A stretch of 47,031 nucleotides of DNA from an uncultured Desulfuromonadales bacterium (GCA_947259685.1 CAMYNC010000025.1:1-47031), one strand, 5' to 3'; positions 15,101-25,074 are shown, numbered from the stretch's first letter. Notes: a model not told the origin generated them from the sequence alone. Made by a program: numbers and translations.

Positions 15101-17185
15101 CTAGCCGATTTCTGCGGCCTCCGCCAGGCACATATCGCCTGAAGGAATCAACAGGCTGAAACCGGTCCCGGTGGTCGGCGAACTATGGCAACTGATTTGT
15201 GCTCCCAGGTCATCGACCATTGTCTTGACGATGCTTAGCCCAACCCCGGCATAGCCCGGCCCTTTGGTACTCACCACCGGCCGGAACAGCTTTTGTTGAA
15301 TTTCAGGATCGATCCCTGGGCCATTATCCTGCACGACAATCTCGGCATGCCGACTCCCATCACCAGAATAGCTGTCCCGAGTTGCCAGGGTGATCACTCC
15401 GTCTTCGCCAAGCGCTTCCGCGGCATTTTTGACCAGATTCACCAGCACCTGCTTGATCAATACGGCATTGGTGGCAACCTTCTCCAGATCTTCCTGCAGA
15501 TCAAGCCAAACATCGATCTTCCGCGGTTCAATTTCTGCCATTTGCAGAGATTCGACTGATTCACGCACCAACTGATTCAGGCAAACCCGCTGCTCGGGAA
15601 ACTGCGGTAAGTCCTGCTGATTGAGATAGTAATTAAGAATATCATCAATCCGCTGAACTTCATTTTTGATCGACTCGGCCAAGCCACTGTTTTCACCATC
15701 ATCGAGCAGGTGACGCAAGACCTCTGCATAGTTGCTGATAATCGTCAGCGGGTTACTGACCTCATGGCAAACCTTACGCAACAGGCTGGTATTTTCCCCC
15801 AGCGGTTCGAAAGCGCCTGACGACAGCTGCTGCAGAGCGGAGGTCATCACCTGGGCATACATCTTCGGGCGCAGCGACTGCAGTGCTTCGACATCCTGTG
15901 GGGTCTCAATGCCAAGCACCACCACACCGTGCAATTCCGTCTCAGTCCGGAAGGGTTGACAACAGAGGCCTTTGCTCTGGCAAAGGCGCAGCAGCAAATG
16001 ATCGATCACCGAAACAGGCTGAACCTCAGCGAAGGAATCGAGCGGCTCGCCCTTCAGCAGGGCATGGGTCGCCAGACTTGCCGTCGCATCCAGCGGAATG
16101 CTTAGCTCCCGAATGGTTCGTGGCTGGCCTTCAGCCGGCAGCCCGATCAACCGGTTGCTTTTCGCGTCGAAGAGAAAAAATAGCGCTTCACTGGCGGAAC
16201 AGTTTTCCAAATAAAGGTTACGAGCGACTTTCGCTAGTTCTTCCGGAGCCTGGCTGCAGCTTAAGCGGGCCCGCGCAGCTTCCTGATCAGCCAGACCAAA
16301 GGCCAGCACGGTCAGCCGGGTCAGACTCTCATCCAGCTCTCGTTGCAGTTTTTCATGATCTTCGAAAGCGGGTAATTTCTGGGCAAAAAGGCTTTGCGCC
16401 CAATCGAACAGGTAATCAATTTCTGAGCTGCGAAAATCGAACAGCCGCTTTGCCATCTGTCTCACTTCAGGCGTCAGCGAAGCCGGTTCGATACTGAATT
16501 GATGGGCAAGCCGGGCAATTTTCAGCAGCTGGCTGGTCTGTTCAATATGCTCCGCGTCAACATGCAGAAAGCGCACGGCATCGATCAAAAAAGAGTCGAG
16601 CTGCCAGCCTTTGATTAAGCTTTCGGCGATCCGCAGATGATCACTATGGTAGTGTTCATCCTCTAAGCGCCGGAGCTGGGAACAGCTCTGTGGCTTCTCA
16701 ACCAGCTGGACATAGCGCTGACTGTCCCGGGCAAACAGGGCGTGCATGCCTAAGTTAAGCAGCACTCCAGTCAACTGGGCCTCCTCGACATGCGGATAGC
16801 TGACCGATGCCGCCAGGCAGCGTGCCGACTGACTGGCCACCGCCGAGGCAAACCAGAGACCGTTCAGAAAGCGCAACTCTTCCGCTGAAAAATTTTGCCC
16901 AATCAAGTGTTGCGCGGCCTGCAAAGCCATCCCTTTGACCACCGGCAGTCCCAGTCCCCGGATGGCACTGGTCAGGGGTTCTGCGGCATCGATCCGGGTC
17001 GGACAGGTTTTGCTGGCAGCGTGGAGAATGCGCGCGGAAAGTGAGGTGTCCTGCTGGACAATCTCGGCCAGAGCAGCGGCACCGGTGCCGTCGGCACAGG
17101 CTTCAAACAGCTGCACCAGCACCTGTGGCATACTGAACAGGTTGGCAATATCCTGTTCACCAAACTGGATGTTCCCTTCAGTCAT
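15101..17185 (-). CDS. HDOD-domain sensor histidine kinase
   Basis: A cytoplasmic hybrid of an HDOD domain and a histidine kinase, with no membrane segments. The N-terminal HDOD region (about 10-240) has the typical MPQVLVQLFEACADG start and LSARILHAAS, and a degenerate LNLGMHAL in place of a catalytic HD motif. A GAF-like middle (about 330-440) follows. The kinase core has H-box CHEVSNPLTII (His near 474), N-box NLVKNAAEAL, G1 DNGPGID and G2 GVGLSIV. The start is uncertain: ATG at 17185 matches HDOD beginnings, while ATG at 17209 and GTG at 17248 are alternatives; none has a strong ribosome site. First gene of a two-gene operon with the REC-GGDEF-EAL protein. Confidence 0.88.
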   Translation of the reverse strand: MTEGNIQFGEQDIANLFSMPQVLVQLFEACADGTGAAALAEIVQQDTSLSARILHAASKTCPTRIDAAEPLTSAIRGLGLPVVKGMALQAAQHLIGQNFSAEELRFLNGLWFASAVASQSARCLAASVSYPHVEEAQLTGVLLNLGMHALFARDSQRYVQLVEKPQSCSQLRRLEDEHYHSDHLRIAESLIKGWQLDSFLIDAVRFLHVDAEHIEQTSQLLKIARLAHQFSIEPASLTPEVRQMAKRLFDFRSSEIDYLFDWAQSLFAQKLPAFEDHEKLQRELDESLTRLTVLAFGLADQEAARARLSCSQAPEELAKVARNLYLENCSASEALFFLFDAKSNRLIGLPAEGQPRTIRELSIPLDATASLATHALLKGEPLDSFAEVQPVSVIDHLLLRLCQSKGLCCQPFRTETELHGVVVLGIETPQDVEALQSLRPKMYAQVMTSALQQLSSGAFEPLGENTSLLRKVCHEVSNPLTIISNYAEVLRHLLDDGENSGLAESIKNEVQRIDDILNYYLNQQDLPQFPEQRVCLNQLVRESVESLQMAEIEPRKIDVWLDLQEDLEKVATNAVLIKQVLVNLVKNAAEALGEDGVITLATRDSYSGDGSRHAEIVVQDNGPGIDPEIQQKLFRPVVSTKGPGYAGVGLSIVKTMVDDLGAQISCHSSPTTGTGFSLLIPSGDMCLAEAAEIG

Positions 17186-17294
17186 AGCGGCTCTATAAGA
17201 GTTTGTCATTTGCACATAGACAATTAAAGTTACTAGGCAGGATGGCACATCAAGGCGACAAAAAATGCAATTCCAAAGCCATTTCAGCCAACTA

Positions 17295-17323
17295 ATTATG
17301 CGTCATCGTTGCTTTTCGAGCAA
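17295..17323 (-). promoter_or_regulatory. Possible promoter of the HDOD kinase operon
   Basis: On the minus strand TTGCTC (17323-17318) and CATAAT (17300-17295) are spaced by 17 nt, about 110 nt upstream of the kinase start. Confidence 0.4.
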
Positions 17324-17565
17324 GCTTAAATTCGATAGTTCTTCTTAATATCCAAACACTTAGCGCCACCAGACAGAGCTACCTTCGTCTGCCCAACGAA
17401 CCAGCGATCCGGGGCGGCGACTGGCTCTCATCAGCCGCTGATAACCCGTTGATATATATCCAAGTTGATCTTGATCTGCTGCTCAGAAGCTGATCCGACC
17501 AGCAGGACAACCTTCGCTTCCAGACCCGTACAAACAACGCAACAGGGAAACTTTTATTAGTGACT
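17324..17565. other. Gene-free spacer, no clear content
   Basis: The spacer between the HD-GYP gene and the HDOD kinase holds no convincing gene, terminator or RNA. A minus-strand frame of about 40 codons (with LEAKVVLLVGSASEQQIKIN) looks weakly protein-like but has no start and ends in TGATGA, so it may be a decayed fragment or chance. Confidence 0.35.
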
Positions 17566-19623
17566 TTAATCTTCACTCAAAGTCGCATGGACCAACAATT
17601 CATCGTGGTAAGCCGCAGAAATCTCCTGAAAACTGGCTTCGGACTCCAAAAAGGCCGCAACGATCTGCGGGTCAAAGTGGTGACCGCTTTTTGCCAGGAT
17701 AACCTCCCTGGCCCGCAGATGAGAAAACGCCTCCTTGTAGCTTCGCTGGCTGATTAACGCATCATACACATCTGCTAAAGCCATCAGCCGCCCCGCCAGA
17801 GGAATCTCCTCCCCCTGTAAGCCATAGGGATAGCCAGAGCCATCCCAACGCTCATGATGCGACTCCGACATCTGCCGGGCATATTGCAGATAGGCATGGT
17901 TATCAGGATGTCCCAGCACTGCAGCGGTGCGCGCCAGGGCCATCGCCCCCAAGCGGGTGTGATCCTGCATCAGTTGACGCTCTTCGGCAGTCAACTCGCC
18001 GGTTTTCAACAGGATCCGGTCAGGGATTCCAACCTTACCGATATCGTGCAAGGGCGCTGACTTGGAAAGCATTTCAACATCCTCATCGGTCAACAGACCC
18101 TGATAGCGCGATTGCTTCTGCAGCCTCCTGGCAAGCGCCTTGACATACCCCTGGGTACGCAGAATATGCGCCCCGGTGTCGTTATCCCGGGTATCTGCCA
18201 GAGTTGTCAGGCTGACGATGGTCGCATCCTGAGCCTTGAGCAGATCCTGGGTCCGTTGCCTTAGCTTACCAGCCTCAATACCGTACCTGAGCAGACTTAA
18301 AAACGCGGTATTCACCAACAGCACCAGAACCGGCATGGTCGGCGCAATAAATAGATTTTTTCCCGAAAAAAGTGCCGCACTGCCCCAGCAAACGACCAGA
18401 GAACCTCCCAGCAACAGCAGCACCGCTGGCAGTAAGCCATAACGACCTAACACCAAGCTCGATGCCAACCCCAGACAAATGACTCCCAGCAGCTCCAGGC
18501 CGCGCGCCCAAACCGGATGGGCATTCCAATCGCCATTCAGAACTGTTGCCGCGGCAACGGCATGCAGTTCTACGCCGGGGACATTTTGCGCCAGTGGCGT
18601 CAAATGTCGATCGCCCAGGCCTGCCGACCAGGCACCAACAAAGACGATGCCACCCGCCAGCGCTGTTTCCGACAGCCGCCCTAACAATAGATCAGCAGCA
18701 GAAATGTAGCGATATCGGGGCTGAGTGGAAAATCCGAGCAACAATCGACCACGGGCATCGAGCGGCAACTGGCGGCCATGCCAATCGATTCGGGCCTCCT
18801 GATCGAGCTGCTCAAGCCGTAACTGCTGTTCACCGGTCGCTTGCATGAGAGTAGCCAGAGCAAGGCTCGGAAAGTACCCCTGTTGATATTTCAACAACAA
18901 CGGTAGCCGTCGCAACACGCCGTCACGGTCTGGTGCGGCGTTGGTAAAGCCAAGCTGCTTGGCCGCAGCCGTCAAAGACTCAAGACTGACAAGCACTCCC
19001 TGCGGTTCGGGCCACCAATCTTCGGCAGCCACTTCGGGAGCACCCTCAGCGGCAACCACGATATGCTCAAGCGGGGGCAAAGAAACCCTTTCAGGTCTGG
19101 AATTTTCATTAGCAAATAGAAACTTACTCGCAAGCACCACCGGCGCTGTGGCGATCGCTTCGGCCAACAGGTCATCATTCGACTGACCAGGCAGCATCCA
19201 GCTATCGGCAGGCATAACTTCACCCAGATCGCGCTGCCGTTCATGCAGAATTGTTTCTAGAGAGGTCCGGTCGGCCTCCGGCATCAAAATATCCAGCCCA
19301 ATGGCGGCAACCCCCTGTCGCTGCAACGCCATGAGCAATTGCGCCAGTCGATACCTTGGCCAGGGCCATTGGCCGAACTCGGCCAGACTGGCTTCATCGA
19401 TACCGACAATGATCGGCAGCGACTTTGCTTCTGCTGGGGGGCGCTGCGCAATCATCAGGTCGTAAACCCGAAAATCGAAAAACCGCAACAGCTCAGGCGG
19501 ATAATAGAGAAAGAAGACCGCCAGCAGGGTTACCAAAAGACCACCAAGCAGCACACTGAAGCGTCCCTGCTGCAACGGGCGCAGACGCATCATCGATTGA
19601 TTGCGGGGCTTGCGCGCAAGCAT
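17566..19623 (-). CDS. CHASE2-HD-GYP membrane c-di-GMP phosphodiesterase
   Basis: Membrane sensor of 685 residues. One N-terminal membrane segment (about 21-41) leads to an extracytoplasmic CHASE2 domain (about 45-370; features IIVGIDEASLAEFGQWPWPR, GLDILMPEADR, GFTNAAPDRDGVLRRLPL). Three closely spaced membrane segments follow (about 374-448), as usual for CHASE2 proteins. The cytoplasmic HD-GYP domain has LHDIGKVGIPD (HD at 526-527), HHERWDGSGYP (GYP at 597-599) and ALADVYDAL, so it should hydrolyse c-di-GMP. Its ATG overlaps the stop of the OmpA-like gene (ATGA), indicating coupled translation. Last gene of a fecR-ompA-CHASE2 operon. Confidence 0.93.
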   Translation of the reverse strand: MLARKPRNQSMMRLRPLQQGRFSVLLGGLLVTLLAVFFLYYPPELLRFFDFRVYDLMIAQRPPAEAKSLPIIVGIDEASLAEFGQWPWPRYRLAQLLMALQRQGVAAIGLDILMPEADRTSLETILHERQRDLGEVMPADSWMLPGQSNDDLLAEAIATAPVVLASKFLFANENSRPERVSLPPLEHIVVAAEGAPEVAAEDWWPEPQGVLVSLESLTAAAKQLGFTNAAPDRDGVLRRLPLLLKYQQGYFPSLALATLMQATGEQQLRLEQLDQEARIDWHGRQLPLDARGRLLLGFSTQPRYRYISAADLLLGRLSETALAGGIVFVGAWSAGLGDRHLTPLAQNVPGVELHAVAAATVLNGDWNAHPVWARGLELLGVICLGLASSLVLGRYGLLPAVLLLLGGSLVVCWGSAALFSGKNLFIAPTMPVLVLLVNTAFLSLLRYGIEAGKLRQRTQDLLKAQDATIVSLTTLADTRDNDTGAHILRTQGYVKALARRLQKQSRYQGLLTDEDVEMLSKSAPLHDIGKVGIPDRILLKTGELTAEERQLMQDHTRLGAMALARTAAVLGHPDNHAYLQYARQMSESHHERWDGSGYPYGLQGEEIPLAGRLMALADVYDALISQRSYKEAFSHLRAREVILAKSGHHFDPQIVAAFLESEASFQEISAAYHDELLVHATLSED

Positions 19624-20225
19624 CAGCGAACAACAACCTCCACTCGGCGATTCAGCGGCTCGGCGACATTATCCGCCGTCGGTACCAGCGGATTTCCCTC
19701 CCCGTGGGAATCGATATCCATCGACTCAGGGCTTACCCCCGCCTCGGCTAGCTGCGTAGACACGGCAAGTGCTCGTTCGAGGGACAGCTGCAGGTTATAT
19801 TCGTCGGCGCCGACCCGATCACTATGCCCATAAACCCCAATGGCAGAAGACTCCCGCTGACGGATTTCAGCAACAATTTGCGGCAGCTGCTGTTCCGATT
19901 CACTGGTTAGCTGGCTACTCCCTTCGAGAAAATAGAGCAGAAATTTTTTCGGCTGCGGCGGCTCGGCAGCCAGAACTTCGGCAAACTCACGTTCAATGCT
20001 GGCACTGCTGAACTCCACCGGTTCCGCCGGTGGCCGGTCGGCAACGGTTACCCGAGACATCTGCCTGGCCTCGCTGAGAAGAACACTGCCAGCCTCGGTT
20101 TGAACTTCAACCACTCCAACACTGCCGTCAGGGTCAGGCAACAGAATCACCCGGGTCTCCTGTTTTGGCCCAAGCAGCACACCCGCGACAAAAACCATCA
20201 ACATAATCAGCGGTGCAGCAGACAT
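19623..20225 (-). CDS. OmpA-like peptidoglycan-binding protein
   Basis: Envelope protein of 200 residues. An N-terminal hydrophobic segment (about 5-20, no lipobox) acts as a signal or membrane anchor. A C-terminal OmpA domain (about 95-200) includes YGHSDRVGADEYNLQLSLERA, which carries the peptidoglycan-binding Asp, and a late NRRVEVVV. The start at 20225 follows a GGAGGAGGG site; a GTG directly upstream is the alternative. It lies between fecR-like and CHASE2 genes and overlaps the latter by ATGA. It may link the sensor to the cell wall, by inference. Confidence 0.85.
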   Translation of the reverse strand: MSAAPLIMLMVFVAGVLLGPKQETRVILLPDPDGSVGVVEVQTEAGSVLLSEARQMSRVTVADRPPAEPVEFSSASIEREFAEVLAAEPPQPKKFLLYFLEGSSQLTSESEQQLPQIVAEIRQRESSAIGVYGHSDRVGADEYNLQLSLERALAVSTQLAEAGVSPESMDIDSHGEGNPLVPTADNVAEPLNRRVEVVVR

Positions 20226-20268
20226 CACCCTCCTCCTTTATCCTTCCATGACTTGGCAATCAACAACA

Positions 20269-20706
20269 CTAACGGGAAACCTTGACCAACAGGCGGGTGC
20301 CGCGCACGGCAATCGTCGATTCCGGAGTTTCCAGCTGAATGGCTTCCGGCGCCAGTTTGCCGATAACTCCAGACATATACAGAAAAGTACCTTTAAGCAT
20401 TTTCAACACCACCGAAAAAGTGCTGCTTTTCGGCTCAAATACATATTCACGGATCAACAGCTGGCTCTGCGACCCGAGGGACAAGCTGGTATCATCCTTC
20501 AGGATCACCCCCAGGCTACTATCCGCTTGAGTCATCAGCTGATCTTGAGCAAAGATCGGCATACCGGCAACTGCGACCAGCAATTGCCCTTGGCGATCGA
20601 CCAGCGCCTGGCCACTGACGGTTTTCACCGTGCCGACCGATTCGGCTGCAGCGCCCATTGGCAGCAAGCAACAGACCAACAACAGAACCAGCAGTATTGG
20701 CTTCAT
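20269..20706 (-). CDS. FecR-domain periplasmic protein
   Basis: Exported protein of 145 residues with a signal peptide ending near GAAAES and one FecR domain. Features include VSGQALVDRQGQ, TQADSSLGVILKDDTSLSLGSQS and the ending ETPESTIAVRGTRLLV. It lacks the cytoplasmic anti-sigma part of true FecR, so it is a stand-alone periplasmic sensor or structural domain of a type often found beside OmpA-like and CHASE2 genes. ATG at 20706 with GGAG 6 nt upstream is preferred over the adjoining TTG. First gene of the operon. Confidence 0.85.
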   Translation of the reverse strand: MKPILLVLLLVCCLLPMGAAAESVGTVKTVSGQALVDRQGQLLVAVAGMPIFAQDQLMTQADSSLGVILKDDTSLSLGSQSQLLIREYVFEPKSSTFSVVLKMLKGTFLYMSGVIGKLAPEAIQLETPESTIAVRGTRLLVKVSR

Positions 20707-20735
20707 CAACTTCTCCAGCGTAAAGGATAGTCAGC

Positions 20736-20764
20736 AAAATATTCATAAATCCTAACAGGACAAA
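20736..20764 (-). promoter_or_regulatory. Possible promoter of the fecR-ompA-CHASE2 operon
   Basis: On the minus strand TTTGTC (20764-20759) and TATTTT (20741-20736) are spaced by 17 nt, 30 nt upstream of the fecR-like start. Confidence 0.35.
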
Positions 20765-20801
20765 GCCGGCTTGTCATGCCGACAATCAAGAAAAGAAGCC
20801 T

Positions 20802-20831
20802 TTGACAACCAGCAACCGACCTTCCTATACT
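20802..20831 (+). promoter_or_regulatory. Predicted sigma-70 promoter of the GAF/sigma-54 regulator
   Basis: TTGACA (20802-20807) and TATACT (20826-20831) with an 18-nt spacer lie 39 nt upstream of the chosen start codon, so the activator gene itself is probably read by the main sigma factor. Confidence 0.7.
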
Positions 20832-20869
20832 CCACTGAGTTAAATATGTACACACACAGAGAGTTCAAC

Positions 20870-23689
20870 ATGAATCTGCCCAGTCCATTTCAGGTCGAAA
20901 CACTGATCACCCAGATCGATCGTTTCGGCAAAGAAAACCTTGAGGAGATCCTGCACAAACTGATCGAAGCGGTCCAGGCCCTGGCAGCAGGCGGGCGTTG
21001 CCGCGTCTACCTCGAAGACCTGACCAAGGGTGCCCTGACCTGCGTGGCGGCGGCTGGCGGTGAGGTGGGCCAGGTACGGGAAAAATCCTTCCCGATCAAC
21101 GATAGTGAGTTTCTCGTTTCCCAGGTCTACCAACAGCAGGAAGAGCTGGCCATCGAAGACTTAAGCCGGCATCCGGAAGATCTGCCGATCGTCTCGCTCA
21201 GCCGACGCGCCGGCGCCAGCTACCTGCTGCCGATTACCCATCTTGGCCGCTCGATCGGTGTCCTCTGTCTGGATCGCGGGCGGTCTGGACAGTTTCCTGA
21301 GGAGCAACCATTACGGCAGTTGCGACAACTGCTCTCCGCGGTGAGTCCGACATTAAACCGGGCCCGCAAGTATCACCAGCAGCTGTTGCTGGCCAGACGG
21401 GTCGATGAAGCAAAAAAACGTGAAGCGGCACTGTTCATGGTGCAATCGGCGGCCCACCTGATTGAACAGGTCGCGCTGGCGTCGGTTTTAATTCCGATCC
21501 CCTCAGAGGTGGATGGCGAACGCACCTTGCAGATTCTCGCTTCATATTCCAAGGAAGCAGAAGCGGGCAAGCTCTATACCCAAGAGCGGCAGATCAACCT
21601 GACCCCCGGGGAATCACTGCTGGCCCGCTTTATCGACCGCGCCGGAGTCATTACCGACGACAGCCTGCTCAGCCCGCTATACATCCCCGATCTGGCCACC
21701 GAATCACTGCAGAAACAATTCCTGACCGAAGAGCTGGGCCTGAAATCGCTCTACATGGTGCCCCGTTACGACAATCGTACCCGCCGGGTCATTTGCCTGG
21801 TCAATTATTACACCAAGGAACACTATCAGTTCAGCGCCTTCGAACGCGGCCTGCTCGAGGCGCATGCCGAAATGGCCCAGCGGGTGGTGCAAGAAATCGG
21901 CGACGAGCACCTTGAGGTTCAGGTCCTTTCGGAAATCGGCGATCTGCTGCAGCAATCGAGCGACAGCTTGCAAACCTTTCTTCACCGAGTCCTCTCCAAA
22001 GCCACCCAGTTGATCGGCGCCGATACCGGCAGCATCGCGCTGATACGTGAGCAGGAAGGGGAGCGCTGGTTGGTGGTGGAGGATGCCCAGGGGCAGCTGG
22101 TCGGCGCGAAAAGCAAAGACTGGTTGAAACGGAATATTCCGCCGATCCGCGTCGGTGGCCAGGAGCTGCCGAAGCAAGAACGCAGCCTTACCGGCCAAGC
22201 CGCCGCTAGCGGCCAACCGGCCATCCTCGCCGATACTTTAGATGACAGCGGCAAAGGTTTTTACCTGCAAGTGACCGAGGCGATCCGCAGCGAAATCGCC
22301 GTGCCGGTCATCTATGATGAGGAGGTTCTGGCGGTCATCTGCCTCGACAGCCAGCGGCCGCACTTTTTTACCAGCGAACATCGGCGGATTCTGTTGATCA
22401 TCGAACGAATGATCGGTCACCATCTGGCGATTTTGCAGAAGATCGAGCAGCTGACCAGCGAGATCGACCGTTTGCGGCAGGACGTTGACTACAAAGACCC
22501 GAGTATTTCCTCCTACCGGCTCGGCAACATTATCGGCAATTCGGTCAAAACCCAGGAGATTATCGATACGATCGAACGGATCACCCCGCCACTCTGCCAG
22601 CGGATCGCGCTGTGGAAAAAGCCAGGGGTTCCCGATCAGGGCGAGTTTCTCGGCCTGCCGTCGATCCTGATTACCGGAGAGACCGGCGCCGGCAAAGAGT
22701 TTTTATTCAACAATCTGTTTACCCAGCTCAATCGCATCTATCGCGAACTGCTGCCGGACCAGGGGACTTTGTCGCTAAAAAAAACCAACATCGCCGCCTA
22801 CAGCGGCGAGCTGACTTATTCTGAACTGTTCGGCCACAAGCGCGGTGCCTTCACCGGCGCCCATAGCGACCGGCGCGGCATCCTCGAAGAAGCGCATGGC
22901 GGGGTGGTGTTTCTCGACGAAATTGGTGACGCCGACCCGAAAACCCAGGTTCAGCTGCTCAGATTTCTTGACAACGGTGAATTTATCCGGCTGGGAGAAA
23001 ACATCACCCGCCATTCACAAGTCCTATTGGTCGCCGGAACCAACCGTGACCTGCGCCAATTGATTGCCGAAGGAAAATTTCGCGAGGATCTCTACCATCG
23101 ACTGTCTGAATTGATTATCGAGGTTCCTTCCCTCAATGACCGTCGGGAGGACATTCCCGACCTGGCGGTCCACTTTCTCGGCCGGCTGTTCCAGGTTTAC
23201 CGGCAACCGGAACAAACCGACAAGGACGCCCCGCTGCTCAGCCAAGAGGCCAAGTTGCTGCTCTCCAAGCATCTGTACACCGGCAATATCCGCGAACTGC
23301 GTAGCATCCTGCTGCGGGCCATGCTGTTTCGCCAGGGGAAAGTGATTCAGGCGGAAGAGATCGATCGGGCTTTGCAACCACACAGCAGCGGCATGGCCCT
23401 GACCAGCAGATCGACACTGGAAAGCCAGCTGGCGGAAACGATTTTACAGCAGATCAATGCAGGTGAAAGCGATTTCTGGGAAGCGGTCTATCAGCCCTAC
23501 TCACAGAAACAGCTGACCCGAGAAGCGGTGTTGAAAGTGATCGAGACAGCGCGGCGGGCCGGCGCGTCGACCATGCCCAAGCTGGCGAGGACGCTGCAAG
23601 CCTGTGACCCAGCCGACAATTCAGTGGCCGGCCGCAAGCTCTTCTACCGCTTCAAAAACTTTCTTTATAAGACAATCCGGGTAAGTTAA
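20870..23689 (+). CDS. Multi-GAF sigma-54-dependent transcriptional activator
   Basis: Regulator of 939 residues. Two or three GAF-type sensory domains fill about residues 1-560. A sigma-54 AAA+ domain follows: Walker A GETGAGKE (603-610), the sigma-54-contact loop GAFTGA (659-664), Walker [12 protein letters not shown] and the C-terminal [15 protein letters not shown]. The ATPase is unusual: about 25 extra residues precede Walker A ([19 protein letters not shown]) and about 10 extra separate Walker A from GAFTGA. The C-terminal tail (about 840-939) lacks a classical Fis helix-turn-helix but ends in a KLAR...[11 protein letters not shown] segment that may be a divergent DNA-binding helix pair. 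ATG at 20870 has GAGAG 6 nt upstream. Divergent from the fecR operon; target genes unknown. Confidence 0.85.
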   Translation: MNLPSPFQVETLITQIDRFGKENLEEILHKLIEAVQALAAGGRCRVYLEDLTKGALTCVAAAGGEVGQVREKSFPINDSEFLVSQVYQQQEELAIEDLSRHPEDLPIVSLSRRAGASYLLPITHLGRSIGVLCLDRGRSGQFPEEQPLRQLRQLLSAVSPTLNRARKYHQQLLLARRVDEAKKREAALFMVQSAAHLIEQVALASVLIPIPSEVDGERTLQILASYSKEAEAGKLYTQERQINLTPGESLLARFIDRAGVITDDSLLSPLYIPDLATESLQKQFLTEELGLKSLYMVPRYDNRTRRVICLVNYYTKEHYQFSAFERGLLEAHAEMAQRVVQEIGDEHLEVQVLSEIGDLLQQSSDSLQTFLHRVLSKATQLIGADTGSIALIREQEGERWLVVEDAQGQLVGAKSKDWLKRNIPPIRVGGQELPKQERSLTGQAAASGQPAILADTLDDSGKGFYLQVTEAIRSEIAVPVIYDEEVLAVICLDSQRPHFFTSEHRRILLIIERMIGHHLAILQKIEQLTSEIDRLRQDVDYKDPSISSYRLGNIIGNSVKTQEIIDTIERITPPLCQRIALWKKPGVPDQGEFLGLPSILITGETGAGKEFLFNNLFTQLNRIYRELLPDQGTLSLKKTNIAAYSGELTYSELFGHKRGAFTGAHSDRRGILEEAHGGVVFLDEIGDADPKTQVQLLRFLDNGEFIRLGENITRHSQVLLVAGTNRDLRQLIAEGKFREDLYHRLSELIIEVPSLNDRREDIPDLAVHFLGRLFQVYRQPEQTDKDAPLLSQEAKLLLSKHLYTGNIRELRSILLRAMLFRQGKVIQAEEIDRALQPHSSGMALTSRSTLESQLAETILQQINAGESDFWEAVYQPYSQKQLTREAVLKVIETARRAGASTMPKLARTLQACDPADNSVAGRKLFYRFKNFLYKTIRVS

Positions 23690-23769
23690 AAAAGGCTAGA
23701 AAGTTGTTGCTGGAAAGGTCTTTTCGCCTTCAGCTATCAGCTGATTATCATCACTTGCCCGTTGAATGA

Positions 23770-25056
23770 CTAGAATCCGGAGCTGTTCAGCAAGGCGTCG
23801 ACCCGGTTGCGATCCTGCTCATTCCAGGGGCCGACAACCACCAATTTCATGCTGTTCGAGGTCAGCAGTCGCTGTGCCGCCTGCCGCAGTTGCTGCGGGG
23901 TCTGTTGCTGCAGCTCCTCGCGATCCTGCTCCAGTAACCGCAGATAATTCGCCTGCAGGCCCCAACCATATCGCACAGCCAAGGCTTCGGTCTGATCCTT
24001 GGAAAAATCGAGATCGAACAGGTAGCTGCGCACCACTGCAGCAAGCTCCGCTGCCGGCACCGGTTCAGCGAGCAGTTCACGCAACACCTTGAACAGCTCT
24101 TCAACCGCCTGACACAGGTTTTCTGGGGCCACCGCCAGGTCGATGGCCAGATAGCCAGTGTCTTCAAGCATTGAGCAGTTTGCTTCAACCGCGTAGGTCA
24201 GGCCGAGCTGTTCGCGCAGCCGCAGCGGCAATCGTGACCCGCCCCCCCAGGAAAGCAGGCGCCGCAGCAAGCGGACCGAAATGGTGCTGGCATCATTTCG
24301 GCCAGACAGTGGAAAGGCCAGCTGCAAATTGACCTGCGAATCGGAATCGAACACCCAGCAGGACTCCGGACCCGGTCTGGCCAGCTGCGGAGCCGACTGA
24401 ACCTCGAGGAGGTCCGCCCCCTGCCAATCGCCCAGCTCCCGTTCTACGAACTCAAGTAACTGCTGACGATCGATCCGGCCGCAGCCGCAGACGACCAAAT
24501 TCTGTGGTTGATACCAACGACGGTAATAATCCTTCAGGGTCGGCAGATCCATATTCGCCAGGGTCTCCGGAGTGCCAATTAGCGAATCCCCCAGCGGGTG
24601 CCCCGACCAGAGCAGACTCACCATCAGGTTGTCGATGTTGACCTGTACACCCTGCTCGTTATAGTCCTCGCGCGCCTCTTCGAGAATAATCCGCCGCTCG
24701 ATCTCCATGTCTCGAAACTGCGGCCGGCGCAACATCGAAGCGAACAAAGCCACCCCTTCGGCCAGGAAATCGGGGTGCAAGCGCGAATGGTAGCAGGTGG
24801 TTTCAGCATCGGTCGAAGCATTAACTGCGCCGCCGATCGCTTCAAAGGCGCGCTCCAATTCGGCACTGGTCGGGTACTCGGCGGTACCGCGAAACAACAT
24901 ATGCTCGAGAAAGTGGGAGATTCCGGAAAGTTCGGTGGGTTCATTGCGCCCGCCGACGGCCAGATAACAGACCAGCTCGGCGGCGTGCAGGTGCGGCATC
25001 GGCACACTGACCAGCCGCAGGCCATTGGCGAGGGTATCAACGAAATATTCGGGCAT
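23770..25056 (-). CDS. M16-family zinc peptidase
   Basis: Pitrilysin/insulinase-type metallopeptidase of 428 residues, like the PqqL/processing-peptidase group. The inverted zinc motif HFLEH is at residues 48-52, with the third ligand Glu near 128 in the IILEEAREDYNE segment. The NASTDAETTCYHS stretch and a second inactive half (about 215-428) fit the two-domain M16B plan. No signal peptide is visible, so it is probably cytoplasmic. ATG at 25056 is preferred over a TTG 6 nt upstream; the ribosome site is poor. It follows the DUF2270 gene by 18 nt and is likely cotranscribed with it. Substrate unknown. Confidence 0.88.
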   Translation of the reverse strand: MPEYFVDTLANGLRLVSVPMPHLHAAELVCYLAVGGRNEPTELSGISHFLEHMLFRGTAEYPTSAELERAFEAIGGAVNASTDAETTCYHSRLHPDFLAEGVALFASMLRRPQFRDMEIERRIILEEAREDYNEQGVQVNIDNLMVSLLWSGHPLGDSLIGTPETLANMDLPTLKDYYRRWYQPQNLVVCGCGRIDRQQLLEFVERELGDWQGADLLEVQSAPQLARPGPESCWVFDSDSQVNLQLAFPLSGRNDASTISVRLLRRLLSWGGGSRLPLRLREQLGLTYAVEANCSMLEDTGYLAIDLAVAPENLCQAVEELFKVLRELLAEPVPAAELAAVVRSYLFDLDFSKDQTEALAVRYGWGLQANYLRLLEQDREELQQQTPQQLRQAAQRLLTSNSMKLVVVGPWNEQDRNRVDALLNSSGF

Positions 25057-25074
25057 TGACAATTAATCAGCTCA

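Noticed and set aside
17186..17565. A possible c-di-GMP riboswitch between the HD-GYP and HDOD kinase genes.
   Set aside because: Neither strand shows the GEMM core motifs or the expected paired stems.
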